The translations under genes were made by a program, and so were the position numbers. From Planctomycetota bacterium (GTDB lineage Bacteria; Planctomycetota; Phycisphaerae; WQYP01), in the NCBI GenBank assembly GCA_021852225.1, contig JAJZOA010000165.1:1-8633 (forward strand): 8,633 bases of DNA, read 5' to 3'. How positions within the stretch are numbered: the first letter of the stretch is position 1; each line of letters starts with the position of its first letter. Shown one piece after another: positions 1 to 6,424 of this stretch. The notes beneath the pieces were generated by a model that worked only from the letters and a program-made list of their open reading frames with translations, had not been told where the DNA came from and made no database searches.

Positions 1-12
1 GATTAAACCTCT

Positions 13-3000
13 ATGCCGGTAATTTTTGACAATATCGAAAACGATCTGCTTCCCACGCTGCAAAAAGCGATGGAAGTGAGCCAGCGGGCGGATTTCTGCG
101 TCGGTTATTTTAACCTGCGCGGCTGGCGGTTCCTGGATGAATATGTAGAAAAATGGGCCGGTGGCGAAGGCCATTGTTGCCGCCTGCTGGTGGGCATGCA
201 GAGGCTGCCGGAGGAAGAATTGCGCATTGCGCTGCAAATGCATGAAAACGCCGACCCGCTGGCGCAACTGGATACCGGGGAGTCAAAAAAGCTATTGCGG
301 AAACTGGCGGAAAACTTTCGCCAGCAGTTGCAAATGGGGGCACCGACCGAGGCGGATGAACGCGGCCTGCGCCGCCTGGCCGGGCAAATTCGGACGGGAA
401 AGGTCGTGGTGAAACTGTTTTTGCGCTATCCGCTGCACGCCAAATTGTACCTTCTCCAACGGCCCGATGCGCTAAGCCCGAAACTTGGGTTTCTGGGCAG
501 CAGCAACCTGACCATGGCTGGCTTGCGCGCGCAGGGTGAACTGAATGTGGATATTACCGACACCGACGCCTGGGATAAACTTTCCCGATGGTTTTCTGAC
601 CGCTGGCTTGACCGGTGGTGCCTGGATATTTCCACCCAGCTTGCGGACATTATTGAATCAAGCTGGGCACGCCCGGTGCAGCCGCCGCCTTACCATATCT
701 ATTTAAAGATGGCCTATCACCTGGCGGAAGATGCCCGGCTCGGCGAAGATGAATTTGACCTGCCGGATGATATGGGGAACAAACTCCTGGAATTTCAACG
801 CAAAGCGGTAAAGCTCGCACTCCGGAAAATCAGGACACAAAGAGGCGTAATGATCGGCGATGTGGTGGGGCTGGGAAAAACACTGGTGGGATCCGCCATT
901 GCCAAGGCAATTCAGGAAGAAAAGAATCATGAGACGCTGGTGATCTGCCCGCGAAATCTGGTGGAAATGTGGAAGGATTATCTGCACAGCTACGAGATTC
1001 GCGGCGATGTGATGCCGCTAAGTCTGGTCGATCGCAAACTGAAGGATGAAAAACGCTTTCGCACGGTGCTGATCGACGAAAGCCATAACCTGCGGAACCG
1101 TGAAACGGCCAAATACAAGGCCGTGCGCGATTATATCGAACGCAATGAGAGCGATGTCATTCTGCTGACGGCCACACCCTATAACAAGGAACTGATCGAC
1201 CTCTCCAGCCAGTTGCGGCTATTTTTGGCGGCCGAGGCGCAACTCGGAGTAAGGCCGGAGAATTTTATCCGGCAGCATGGCATGGATATGCTTTCCGCAC
1301 GCACGCAGGCGGATCCGCATACGATAGCCGCCTTTGAAAAAACCGATCTGCCCGAGGATTGGCGGCTGCTGATGGATCAATTTCTTGTGCGCCGCACACG
1401 CGGGTTTATTAAAAAGAATTATGCGAAGCTGGATCCAGCCAATGGACGCCAATACCTGCAATTTCATGATGGGAGAAAGTCTTATTTTCCCAAACGGGTC
1501 CTCCGCAGCGTAACCTTCGCGGTAGATGAAAACAATGCCGCCGACCAATATGCGAAAATGCACGCGGATGAAACGGTCCAAGCAATCAACGGACTGCGCC
1601 TGCCACGGTATGGGCTGGGGAATTATGTCAAAGCCCCTTTGCCCTGGCCCGACAGTTCAGAAGCACATCGTAAACTGGTGGACGACCTTTCGCGGGCGGG
1701 AAAACACCTGATCGGCTTTTGCCGTACCAGTTTTTTCAAACGGCTGGAAAGCAGCGGGGCCGCGTTTGAATTGACGATTGAGCGGCATATCCAGCGGGAC
1801 AAGGCGGCCCTGTTTGCCCTCCAGAATAATCTGGACGTTGCCATTGGTTCATCAGACGCGACCATTTTTGAAACCACAGTGGTGGATAACGACAGCCTGG
1901 TCGATGCCGTCGACGATTCTCAGGAAAATGATATTGCCGGCGGTTATACACCGGATGAGACTCAAGCGATCTATACACGAATGCAGGATAACAAGGCCTT
2001 TCGATGGCTGCCGGCGAAATTTTTTGATGCCGCGCTTGCGGCACATTTGCAGGAAGATATTGCCGCATTGGAACTTATCCGCAAGCGCGTCGGCGACTGG
2101 GACCCGGCTAATGACGCCAAGCTTATGGAACTTACGAAGTTGCTGAAGCAGACCTATGCGCGGGAAAAGGTGCTCATTTTTACGCAGTTCGCGGATACCG
2201 CCAATTATCTGGAACGACAGCTAAATAGAGCGGGCGTGACCGCCCTGGCGGTGGTGACCGGGCAAAGCGAAAACCCCACAAAACTGGTGCAGCAGTTCAG
2301 CCCGGTAAGCAACGAAGCACGTTCGCGCATTGGCACGGACGATGAATTGCGTGTGCTGGTCAGTACCGACGTGCTTAGTGAAGGTCAGAATCTGCAGGAT
2401 TGCGCGGTGGTGGTGAATTTTGATTTGCCCTGGGCGCTTATCCGCCTGATTCAGCGGGTGGGACGTGTGGATCGAATTGGGCAGCAATCCCCGGAAATTC
2501 TGGTGCACAGCTTTCTACCGGCGGACGGGGTCGAACGCATTATTAGGCTCCATCAGAGAATCCGCCAAAGGCAGCGACAAGAGGGCGAAATCATCGGCTC
2601 AGATGAAATGTTTATCGAGGGGGATCCGGTGGAAAACACCGAGATGTTCCACAATCTGTTTAATGAGAACTCCGCCATGCTGGAAAGGGAGGATGAATCA
2701 GATGTGGATATTTCGTCCTATGCATCCGAAATTTGGCGCAAGGCAACGGAAAATGATCCGAAATTGGCGGCCGCAATTGAGGCGCTGCCCAACGTGGTCT
2801 ATTCCACGCGGGAACATAAGCCCACCAATGGCCAGCCCGAGGGGGTTATCACGTTTACCCGGAATGCGACGGGAAATAACTCGCTGATCTGGCTGGACAA
2901 GCAGGGGGAGATTGTGACAGAGGCCGCCAAAGAGATTTTGCGGGCCGCCGAATGCAACCCGCAGGCCCCGGCCGTGGAAAGGTTTCCCGACCATCACGAA

Positions 3001-3381
3001 TGGGTGGGCAACGCGCTGGCGATTGCGGTGAAGGATCAAAGGGCCGTGGGCGGCCAATTGGGCGGCTCGCGAAGTGTGCGGCGCAAAGTGTACGATTTGC
3101 TGATGGCCTACGACGCGAGCCTGGGCAACTCGCTCTTTAAGCCGCCCGAATTGGACCGGACGATCGATGAACTCTACCGTTATCCATTAAAGGATTCCGC
3201 ACGGGAGCGATTGGGGAAACGCCTGCGGGAAAAGGTGGACAGCGATGCACTGGCGCGGCTGGTCATCGAATTGCGGGCGGAAAATGAATTGTGCAATGTA
3301 ACCGAGGAACCCGAACAGGCCGATCCACACATCATTTGCTCCCTGGGACTCCGGCGCGCCGACGGCAACGGCGACAGGTAA
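13..3381 (+). CDS. PLD-like nuclease domain fused to SNF2-family helicase
   Basis: This 1122-residue protein joins a phospholipase-D-like domain (about residues 1-200) to a two-lobe superfamily 2 SNF2/HepA-type ATPase. Visible PLD signs are H142-A-K144 followed by GSSN at 162-165 and E176. The Asp of the classical HKD motif is absent (Q149 at that spacing), as in many nuclease-like PLD relatives. Motor motifs are complete: Walker A GLGKT (286-290, K289), DESH box (355-358), TATP (386-389), LIFTQF (721-726), STDVLSEGQNLQ (784-795) and QRVGRVDRIGQ (814-824). A region of about 280 residues after the motor has no domain I can name. The start is the first ATG after an in-frame TAA at 4-6; no clear Shine-Dalgarno sequence is visible. 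The family is expected to translocate on DNA, with the PLD part binding or cutting nucleic acid. A role in phage defence or restriction is inferred from family habit. No partner gene is visible; the upstream side is cut off. Confidence 0.95.
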   Translation: MPVIFDNIENDLLPTLQKAMEVSQRADFCVGYFNLRGWRFLDEYVEKWAGGEGHCCRLLVGMQRLPEEELRIALQMHENADPLAQLDTGESKKLLRKLAENFRQQLQMGAPTEADERGLRRLAGQIRTGKVVVKLFLRYPLHAKLYLLQRPDALSPKLGFLGSSNLTMAGLRAQGELNVDITDTDAWDKLSRWFSDRWLDRWCLDISTQLADIIESSWARPVQPPPYHIYLKMAYHLAEDARLGEDEFDLPDDMGNKLLEFQRKAVKLALRKIRTQRGVMIGDVVGLGKTLVGSAIAKAIQEEKNHETLVICPRNLVEMWKDYLHSYEIRGDVMPLSLVDRKLKDEKRFRTVLIDESHNLRNRETAKYKAVRDYIERNESDVILLTATPYNKELIDLSSQLRLFLAAEAQLGVRPENFIRQHGMDMLSARTQADPHTIAAFEKTDLPEDWRLLMDQFLVRRTRGFIKKNYAKLDPANGRQYLQFHDGRKSYFPKRVLRSVTFAVDENNAADQYAKMHADETVQAINGLRLPRYGLGNYVKAPLPWPDSSEAHRKLVDDLSRAGKHLIGFCRTSFFKRLESSGAAFELTIERHIQRDKAALFALQNNLDVAIGSSDATIFETTVVDNDSLVDAVDDSQENDIAGGYTPDETQAIYTRMQDNKAFRWLPAKFFDAALAAHLQEDIAALELIRKRVGDWDPANDAKLMELTKLLKQTYAREKVLIFTQFADTANYLERQLNRAGVTALAVVTGQSENPTKLVQQFSPVSNEARSRIGTDDELRVLVSTDVLSEGQNLQDCAVVVNFDLPWALIRLIQRVGRVDRIGQQSPEILVHSFLPADGVERIIRLHQRIRQRQRQEGEIIGSDEMFIEGDPVENTEMFHNLFNENSAMLEREDESDVDISSYASEIWRKATENDPKLAAAIEALPNVVYSTREHKPTNGQPEGVITFTRNATGNNSLIWLDKQGEIVTEAAKEILRAAECNPQAPAVERFPDHHEWVGNALAIAVKDQRAVGGQLGGSRSVRRKVYDLLMAYDASLGNSLFKPPELDRTIDELYRYPLKDSARERLGKRLREKVDSDALARLVIELRAENELCNVTEEPEQADPHIICSLGLRRADGNGDR

Positions 3382-3423
3382 ACCGAGCCTCCTTCGCCGC
3401 CGGTTCGTTGCCTCGCCGTTGCC
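3364..3423 (+). other. Stem-loop spanning the helicase stop codon
   Basis: GGCAACGGCGA at 3364-3374 is perfectly complementary to TCGCCGTTGCC at 3413-3423. A smaller nested pair, AACCG (3381-3385) with CGGTT (3401-3405), lies inside. The right side also has a tandem CGTTGCCT (3406-3413 and 3417-3424), so an alternative register is possible. The stop codon TAA (3379-3381) sits in the loop. No T-tract follows, so this is not a standard intrinsic terminator. It could protect the 3' end of the message or help Rho-dependent ending. Pairing is seen; function is inferred. Confidence 0.35.
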
Positions 3424-3778
3424 TGCAAGATCACTCACCGGCAAATCCTAAACTGCGAATATGGGTCGCCCCCCCAATAATAACCACACCGGATTTATTT
3501 CATATAGATATACACACATACCTGATAAATACGAAGGTGTTGTGGTTAGCAAAAGTGCGCGCCATGCGAGAGCGGATGGAGCAATATCTTTGCGGCGGCA
3601 TTACCATGCCGGACTTTACAACTTTTTCATTAAACTCGAAAAGCGTTGCCGGCCTGTCCGCGGCGAATACCCGTGTCGCATCGTCACATCGCCTTTTTCA
3701 CGGCCGCACCGTCGCCAATGCATTCTGCCGGCACCGGTTCGGAACCGTCGGGTCGAATTTTCGGCGGCCGGGTTTCGG
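3382..3778. other. Intergenic stretch without a convincing gene
   Basis: About 400 bases lie between the helicase stop and the end of the convergent regulator. Open frames crossing it on both strands give low-complexity, family-less translations and look like shadows. Contents that can be seen: a run of seven C (3469-3475); an AT-rich patch (about 3476-3535), unlike the GC-rich sequence on either side; an imperfect inverted repeat AACCACACC (3482-3490) with GGTGTTGTGGTT (3536-3547) flanking that patch; and a hairpin CGGCAT-TACC-ATGCCG (3596-3611). A T-run (about 3624-3628) follows that hairpin too late for a good terminator. The odd:3738-3750 segment CGGTTCGGAACCG is another short palindrome. 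No RNA gene was recognised. Confidence 0.5.
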
Positions 3779-4135
3779 TTACGCAGCAGATGGGGATTTT
3801 CCGCCGAAAACCGCGCGATATTCTTTGGGCGTTTTTCCTTCGTGTTGCCGAAATATGCGATGGAAATGGCGACTGGTACCGAAACCGGCACGTTTGGCGA
3901 CGCGATGCAAAGGCCAGTTGGTTTCCAGCATAAGCTGTCTTGCACGCTGGATATGGGCGGTCATGATGGCCGCGTTTACGGTTTTTCCGGTCACCCGTTT
4001 AAAATGGTTTTCCAGACTGCGCCGGGAAATTCTCAGATATTCCGCCACATCGCTGACCGCCAGAGGATCAGCGGAGTGCTCACGTATAAATTGTTCGGCA
4101 AGATAGACCGGTCGATCTTGGAATGCTTTCGGCAT
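3779..4135 (-). CDS. C-terminal AraC-type DNA-binding part of a frameshifted XylR-like regulator
   Basis: This frame encodes the DNA-binding end of the regulator whose ligand-binding part is read in another frame just upstream. From the ATG at 4133-4135 it gives 118 residues. An AraC/XylS domain starts at VYLAEQF (about residue 10). The first helix-turn-helix covers about 25-46 (AVSDVAEYLRISRRSLENHF). The second covers about 73-107 and ends in the family signature F-x-x-x-F with TPKEYR. Real homology starts near 4120; the same frame stays open to 4204, but that part is a shadow of the ligand-binding frame. The ATG at 4135 could in principle give a stand-alone AraC domain, but no ribosome site is evident and a frameshifted gene is the simpler reading. 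The stop is TAA at 3779-3781. Confidence 0.8.
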   Translation of the reverse strand: MPKAFQDRPVYLAEQFIREHSADPLAVSDVAEYLRISRRSLENHFKRVTGKTVNAAIMTAHIQRARQLMLETNWPLHRVAKRAGFGTSRHFHRIFRQHEGKTPKEYRAVFGGKSPSAA

Positions 4136-5033
4136 CCGACGACTGGCGAACATACAACAGCCCGGTGGGTTCCACCAGAGTTGTTTCCGCCGGCGGCTTT
4201 TCACCCGTCAACAAACGGTCAAGCAGGCGGGCGGCTTCATGGCCCAGGCGCTCGGCAGGCAGGACGGCGGCGGAGATGGTCGGCTCAATACTTTCAGCCA
4301 GAACGGCGTCATCATCCCAGGCGACCACAGCCACCTGTTCGGGCACGCAAATGCCAACGCGCTGGCAAGCCTGAACAATGGTTCTGGCCTGCGGCATATT
4401 CCAAGCGAACACGCCCACAGGTTTGGGCAAACGGCGCACCCATTTGACCAGCGCGGACATTGTGGGTGCGGACCCCAGGCCGGCTTCGGTCATCTGACAA
4501 GGGCAGGCTACGGTTCGGGCGAAATTCAGAATTGCCGCCGCGCGATAATCGATACAGCGAACGGGACCGCGTATGCCATAATATGCGAATTGCCGAAAGC
4601 CGCCGGCAAGAAAATGGTTGCCAATAGCCATGGCGACGGCATCGTCATTGACACGCACGGCGGGAATATCTTTCAAGGCTCGCGGCGGCCGGGCGGAAAA
4701 TGACACGACGCGGGTATGGGCATCGCGGATCAAGCCGCGCACGGCGGCGACTTCGCCAAGCACGTGGGTAAGAATTCCATCCCAGTTTTGCCGGCGGTGA
4801 AATATTCCGCCAGCCTCGTTGGCACCGCTGACAATATAAAGCCGCCAATCCGGTTTGGCATGCGCATAACTTTGGATGCCGCGCATGACCTGTCGGCACC
4901 AGTCGGACCAATCCCATAACCGCACGGCGATACGCAACTGGCGAGGCGGTGAGGCATCCGCAGCCACGGATTTATGGCGATTCAGGCTCTCACGGGTCTG
5001 CGGCATGAGGCATAGCATATACGCAGATATCAT
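4080..5033 (-). CDS. N-terminal ligand-binding part of a frameshifted XylR-like transcription regulator
   Basis: This is a LacI/periplasmic-binding-protein-like sensor domain of the XylR type, which lacks an N-terminal helix-turn-helix and normally continues into a C-terminal AraC domain. Family-like stretches include QLRIAVRLWDWSDWCRQVMRGI near the start, WDGIL, FRQFAYYG, LPKPVGVFAWN, VPEQVAVVAWDDD, and the closing GLLYVRQSSD just before the usual linker. The family senses sugars (xylose in the E. coli namesake); the ligand here is unknown. Homology stops near 4134. The last 18 codons to the TGA at 4080-4082 are out-of-frame tail, and the AraC domain resumes one base out of phase. The start is uncertain: ATG at 5033, 5018 or 5006 are all possible, and a TTG at 5042 also opens the frame. 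No Shine-Dalgarno sequence favours one. It is divergent from the PEP-CTERM gene. Confidence 0.82.
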   Translation of the reverse strand: MISAYMLCLMPQTRESLNRHKSVAADASPPRQLRIAVRLWDWSDWCRQVMRGIQSYAHAKPDWRLYIVSGANEAGGIFHRRQNWDGILTHVLGEVAAVRGLIRDAHTRVVSFSARPPRALKDIPAVRVNDDAVAMAIGNHFLAGGFRQFAYYGIRGPVRCIDYRAAAILNFARTVACPCQMTEAGLGSAPTMSALVKWVRRLPKPVGVFAWNMPQARTIVQACQRVGICVPEQVAVVAWDDDAVLAESIEPTISAAVLPAERLGHEAARLLDRLLTGEKPPAETTLVEPTGLLYVRQSSDAESIPRSTGLSCRTIYT

Positions 5034-5040
5034 ATTACGC
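5015..5040 (-). promoter_or_regulatory. Tandem direct repeat at the regulator 5' end, possible operator
   Basis: On the - strand GCGTAATATG (5040 to 5031) is followed 16 bases later by the similar GCGTATATGC (5024 to 5015). Direct repeats with about one and a half helical turns between them are typical of AraC/XylR-type operators. If the regulator starts at the ATG at 5004-5006, both lie in its leader and could serve autoregulation; if it starts at 5033, they overlap codons. The repeat is seen; the operator role is a guess. Confidence 0.2.
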
Positions 5041-5131
5041 AAAATGTCTATACTTTTTTTTACCTATTCGCTTTTTGTCTCTTGTCTTCTGATCTGCATG
5101 TTGTAGACTTTACCTTAATGGAATCAAACGG

Positions 5132-5354
5132 TCGGCTTTGCGAGTTGTGCATACGCCGATGCAGGATGGCCTGCTTTAAAGCAGGCTCGCAACCGGAGGC
5201 AAACGGATTAGCCTTGAAAAAGGCAAGCTGCCGTTCGCTTGCCGCGTGGTTGCGGTAAACCAGACCACGAGGAAGATCAGAGCATCATTTTATTTTCCAA
5301 GGCGTCGATTGAATTCAAAATCTTCGGGAGATCGCCCGGTGGTGTGTTACCGCA
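5132..5354 (+). promoter_or_regulatory. Structured 5' leader candidate upstream of the PEP-CTERM gene
   Basis: The 357 bases between the divergent genes contain no credible ORF but many complementary segments. A compact arm is formed by CGCAACC (5188-5194) with GGTTGCG (5248-5254), then GGCAA (5198-5202) with TTGCC (5239-5243), ACGG (5203-5206) with CCGT (5231-5234), and GCCTT-GAAA-AAGGC (5211-5224), which has a GNRA-type loop in the + orientation. Competing pairs are CGTGGT (5245-5250) with ACCACG (5264-5269), and TTGCGAG (5138-5144) with CTCGCAA (5186-5192). A nested long-range set is TGCGGTAA (5251-5258) with TTACCGCA (5347-5354), ACCAC (5264-5268) with GTGGT (5339-5343), and GAAGAT (5272-5277) with ATCTTC (5320-5325). 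Mutually exclusive helices ahead of a ribosome site suggest a switch-like leader. It matches no riboswitch class I recognise. A weak promoter (TTGTCT at 5082, TAGACT at 5104) would place it in the transcript. Confidence 0.4.
5169..5186. repeat. Perfect 18-base palindrome
   Basis: GCCTGCTTTAAAGCAGGC equals its own reverse complement. As RNA it gives a seven-pair stem with a TTAA loop, extendable by a G-U pair at 5168/5187. It sits inside the structured intergenic region between the divergent genes, so it may be a leader hairpin, a binding site for a dimeric protein, or a REP-like element. No second copy is in the window. Confidence 0.6.
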
Positions 5355-5387
5355 GGGAAATTGCGCCTTCCGGATTCTATTTTTTTT

Positions 5388-5393
5388 AAGGAG
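5388..5393 (+). promoter_or_regulatory. Ribosome binding site AAGGAG deciding the PEP-CTERM start
   Basis: AAGGAG lies six bases before the ATG at 5400-5402 and follows a run of eight T (5380-5387). It fixes the start at 5400 rather than at the in-frame TTG at 5361. It is the only strong Shine-Dalgarno sequence seen in the window. Confidence 0.8.
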
Positions 5394-5399
5394 TGTCCG

Positions 5400-5945
5400 A
5401 TGAGAACTTCCGGCAAACTGGCTGTTTCTGCGGTGGCCCTGTGTATCGCAGCTTCGGCGGCCGCACTGCACGCAGCCACAATTAATGCGATCAGCTACAA
5501 TTTCAGCGATGGCCAGTCCTACCACCCGGTCACACTGGCGGATGTAATTGGAGTCGTGCCGGTCGCAAATTGGAATGACGCCTATCGAAATAATATTACA
5601 ATTCCGAACAATGATGCGGGCGGCAACACCACCCTGGATGATTATAATTATGACAGCAACGGGAATATTATCGGCCAGTACAACAGCGGCACGAATACGA
5701 CCACTGGCGTTACAGCCACCTATAGCGCCAATGACAATTGGAGCGTGACAAAATCCGGCACCAGCGCCGACACGGCGTATGATACAACCCCCGATGCCAT
5801 CATGAACAACTCGTATCTTGACACAAATGTCACCCTTACCGTCAAGAATATCCCCTACGCAATTTATGATGTGTATGCCTATGTCGGCGCAGACGTGAAC
5901 GGCAGGCTTGGTCAGGCCTACATTCAAAGTAATACCGGCACCTGA
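5400..5945 (+). CDS. PEP-CTERM surface protein, N-terminal part ending at an internal TGA
   Basis: This 181-residue reading stops at a TGA (5943-5945). It begins with a Sec signal peptide: basic MRTSGK, an alanine-rich hydrophobic core to about residue 24, and a probable cleavage after ALHA before ATI. The mature part is rich in Asn, Thr, Asp, Gly and Tyr, as expected for an exported beta-sandwich. Segments such as VVPVANWND, the IMNNSYLD stretch and IPYAIYDVYAYVG resemble exported PEP-CTERM proteins of planctomycetes and verrucomicrobia, judged from memory. No enzyme residues are recognised, so the exact function is unknown. The start is set by a strong ribosome site. Translation in the same frame past the TGA continues as the missing C-terminal half, so the protein as written would be secreted without its anchor. 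Confidence 0.78.
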   Translation: MRTSGKLAVSAVALCIAASAAALHAATINAISYNFSDGQSYHPVTLADVIGVVPVANWNDAYRNNITIPNNDAGGNTTLDDYNYDSNGNIIGQYNSGTNTTTGVTATYSANDNWSVTKSGTSADTAYDTTPDAIMNNSYLDTNVTLTVKNIPYAIYDVYAYVGADVNGRLGQAYIQSNTGT

Positions 5946-6224
5946 CAATATTTCAAGACCGATGATCTGACCGGGACGGCCTTTACCGGCTATGTCGACA
6001 ACTCGGCTTCAACGGCGGCCGGTGCCGGGACTGCCACCTATATCGAATGGACCAACGTGACCGGTTCCACTTTGCAGTACAACCAGATTACCCCGAGTGG
6101 CGGTGGTAATAACGGGCTTCACGGCCTGGAAATTGTGCAAGTGGTTCCGGAACCGGCGACATTGGGTTTGCTGGGGGCTGGCGCCATGGGCCTGCTGGTG
6201 GCCCGGCGACGCAAAATCGCATGA
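5946..6224 (+). pseudogene. C-terminal part of the PEP-CTERM protein, cut off by the TGA
   Basis: In exactly the same frame as the upstream part, 92 codons run from the CAA after TGA 5943-5945 to the TGA at 6222-6224. They start QYFKTDDLTG, contain a Gly/Thr/Asn-rich stretch of the same style, and end in a PEP-CTERM signal: VPEPATLGLLGAG, a short hydrophobic segment, then the basic tail ARRRKIA. This signal is the known target of exosortase, which anchors or releases the protein at the cell envelope; no exosortase gene is in the window. With the internal codon read through, the whole protein would be 274 residues. The preserved frame and intact anchor suggest a recent nonsense change (for example TGG to TGA) or a base-call error. 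There is no start codon with a ribosome site for separate translation. Confidence 0.75.
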
Positions 6225-6258
6225 ATTCAGCTTGACGCAATGAAATGACACTGAAATG

Positions 6259-6292
6259 AAGGACGGCCAGTTAATAATCTGGCCGTCCTTTT
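6259..6292 (+). terminator. Intrinsic terminator after the PEP-CTERM gene
   Basis: AAGGACGGCCAG (6259-6270) and CTGGCCGTCCTT (6279-6290) form a perfect twelve-pair stem with an eight-base TTAATAAT loop, followed by more T (TTTT at 6289-6292, then GCGTTT). It lies 34 bases after the final stop of the PEP-CTERM reading frame, which supports the full-length gene (to 6224) being the original unit. In the other direction the right arm is followed by CATTTC, so it may also stop transcription coming from the convergent GH31 gene. Confidence 0.88.
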
Positions 6293-6424
6293 GCGTTTAA
6301 TGGTTCAAGGCATTACACTATGGATAAGATAATGTTGATAGCTACACTGCTTAATTAAACTCCACATGCTGCATGACAGGCCAATGGTTTGGGTAGCGCC
6401 GGTATAAGGCGCGACGCGGTCCGA

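Noticed and set aside
3461..4447. Long + strand open frame (328 codons) across the regulator
   Set aside because: Its translation is Arg/Pro-rich with no family resemblance and lies opposite the regulator, whose domains are clear.
5188..5254. Integron attC-like site
   Set aside because: The CGCAACC / GGTTGCG arms are complementary, but the conserved RYYYAAC / GTTRRRY core pattern is not present and there is no integron context.
5188..5270. Cyclic-di-GMP or cobalamin riboswitch
   Set aside because: A GCAAAC stretch and a GAAA loop are present, but the conserved core sequences of these classes are not found.
5361..5399. TTG at 5361 as the start of the PEP-CTERM protein
   Set aside because: It would place the AAGGAG ribosome site inside the gene and put 13 extra residues before a well-formed signal peptide; ATG 5400 fits better.
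5943..5945. Selenocysteine insertion or a TGA-sense genetic code
   Set aside because: No TGA occurs inside the two long intact genes, the PEP-CTERM frame itself ends in TGA at 6222, and no clear SECIS-like hairpin or redox motif is next to the codon.
5277..5948. 223-codon - strand open frame opposite the PEP-CTERM gene
   Set aside because: The Ile/Gly/Val-rich low-complexity translation arises as the antisense of a Asn/Thr/Asp-rich protein; the + strand has the ribosome site, signal peptide and anchor.
6396..6412. Hairpin GCGCC-GGTATAA-GGCGC as terminator of the GH31 gene
   Set aside because: The stem is only five pairs and no T-run follows on the - strand; the 6259-6290 hairpin is a better candidate for both directions.
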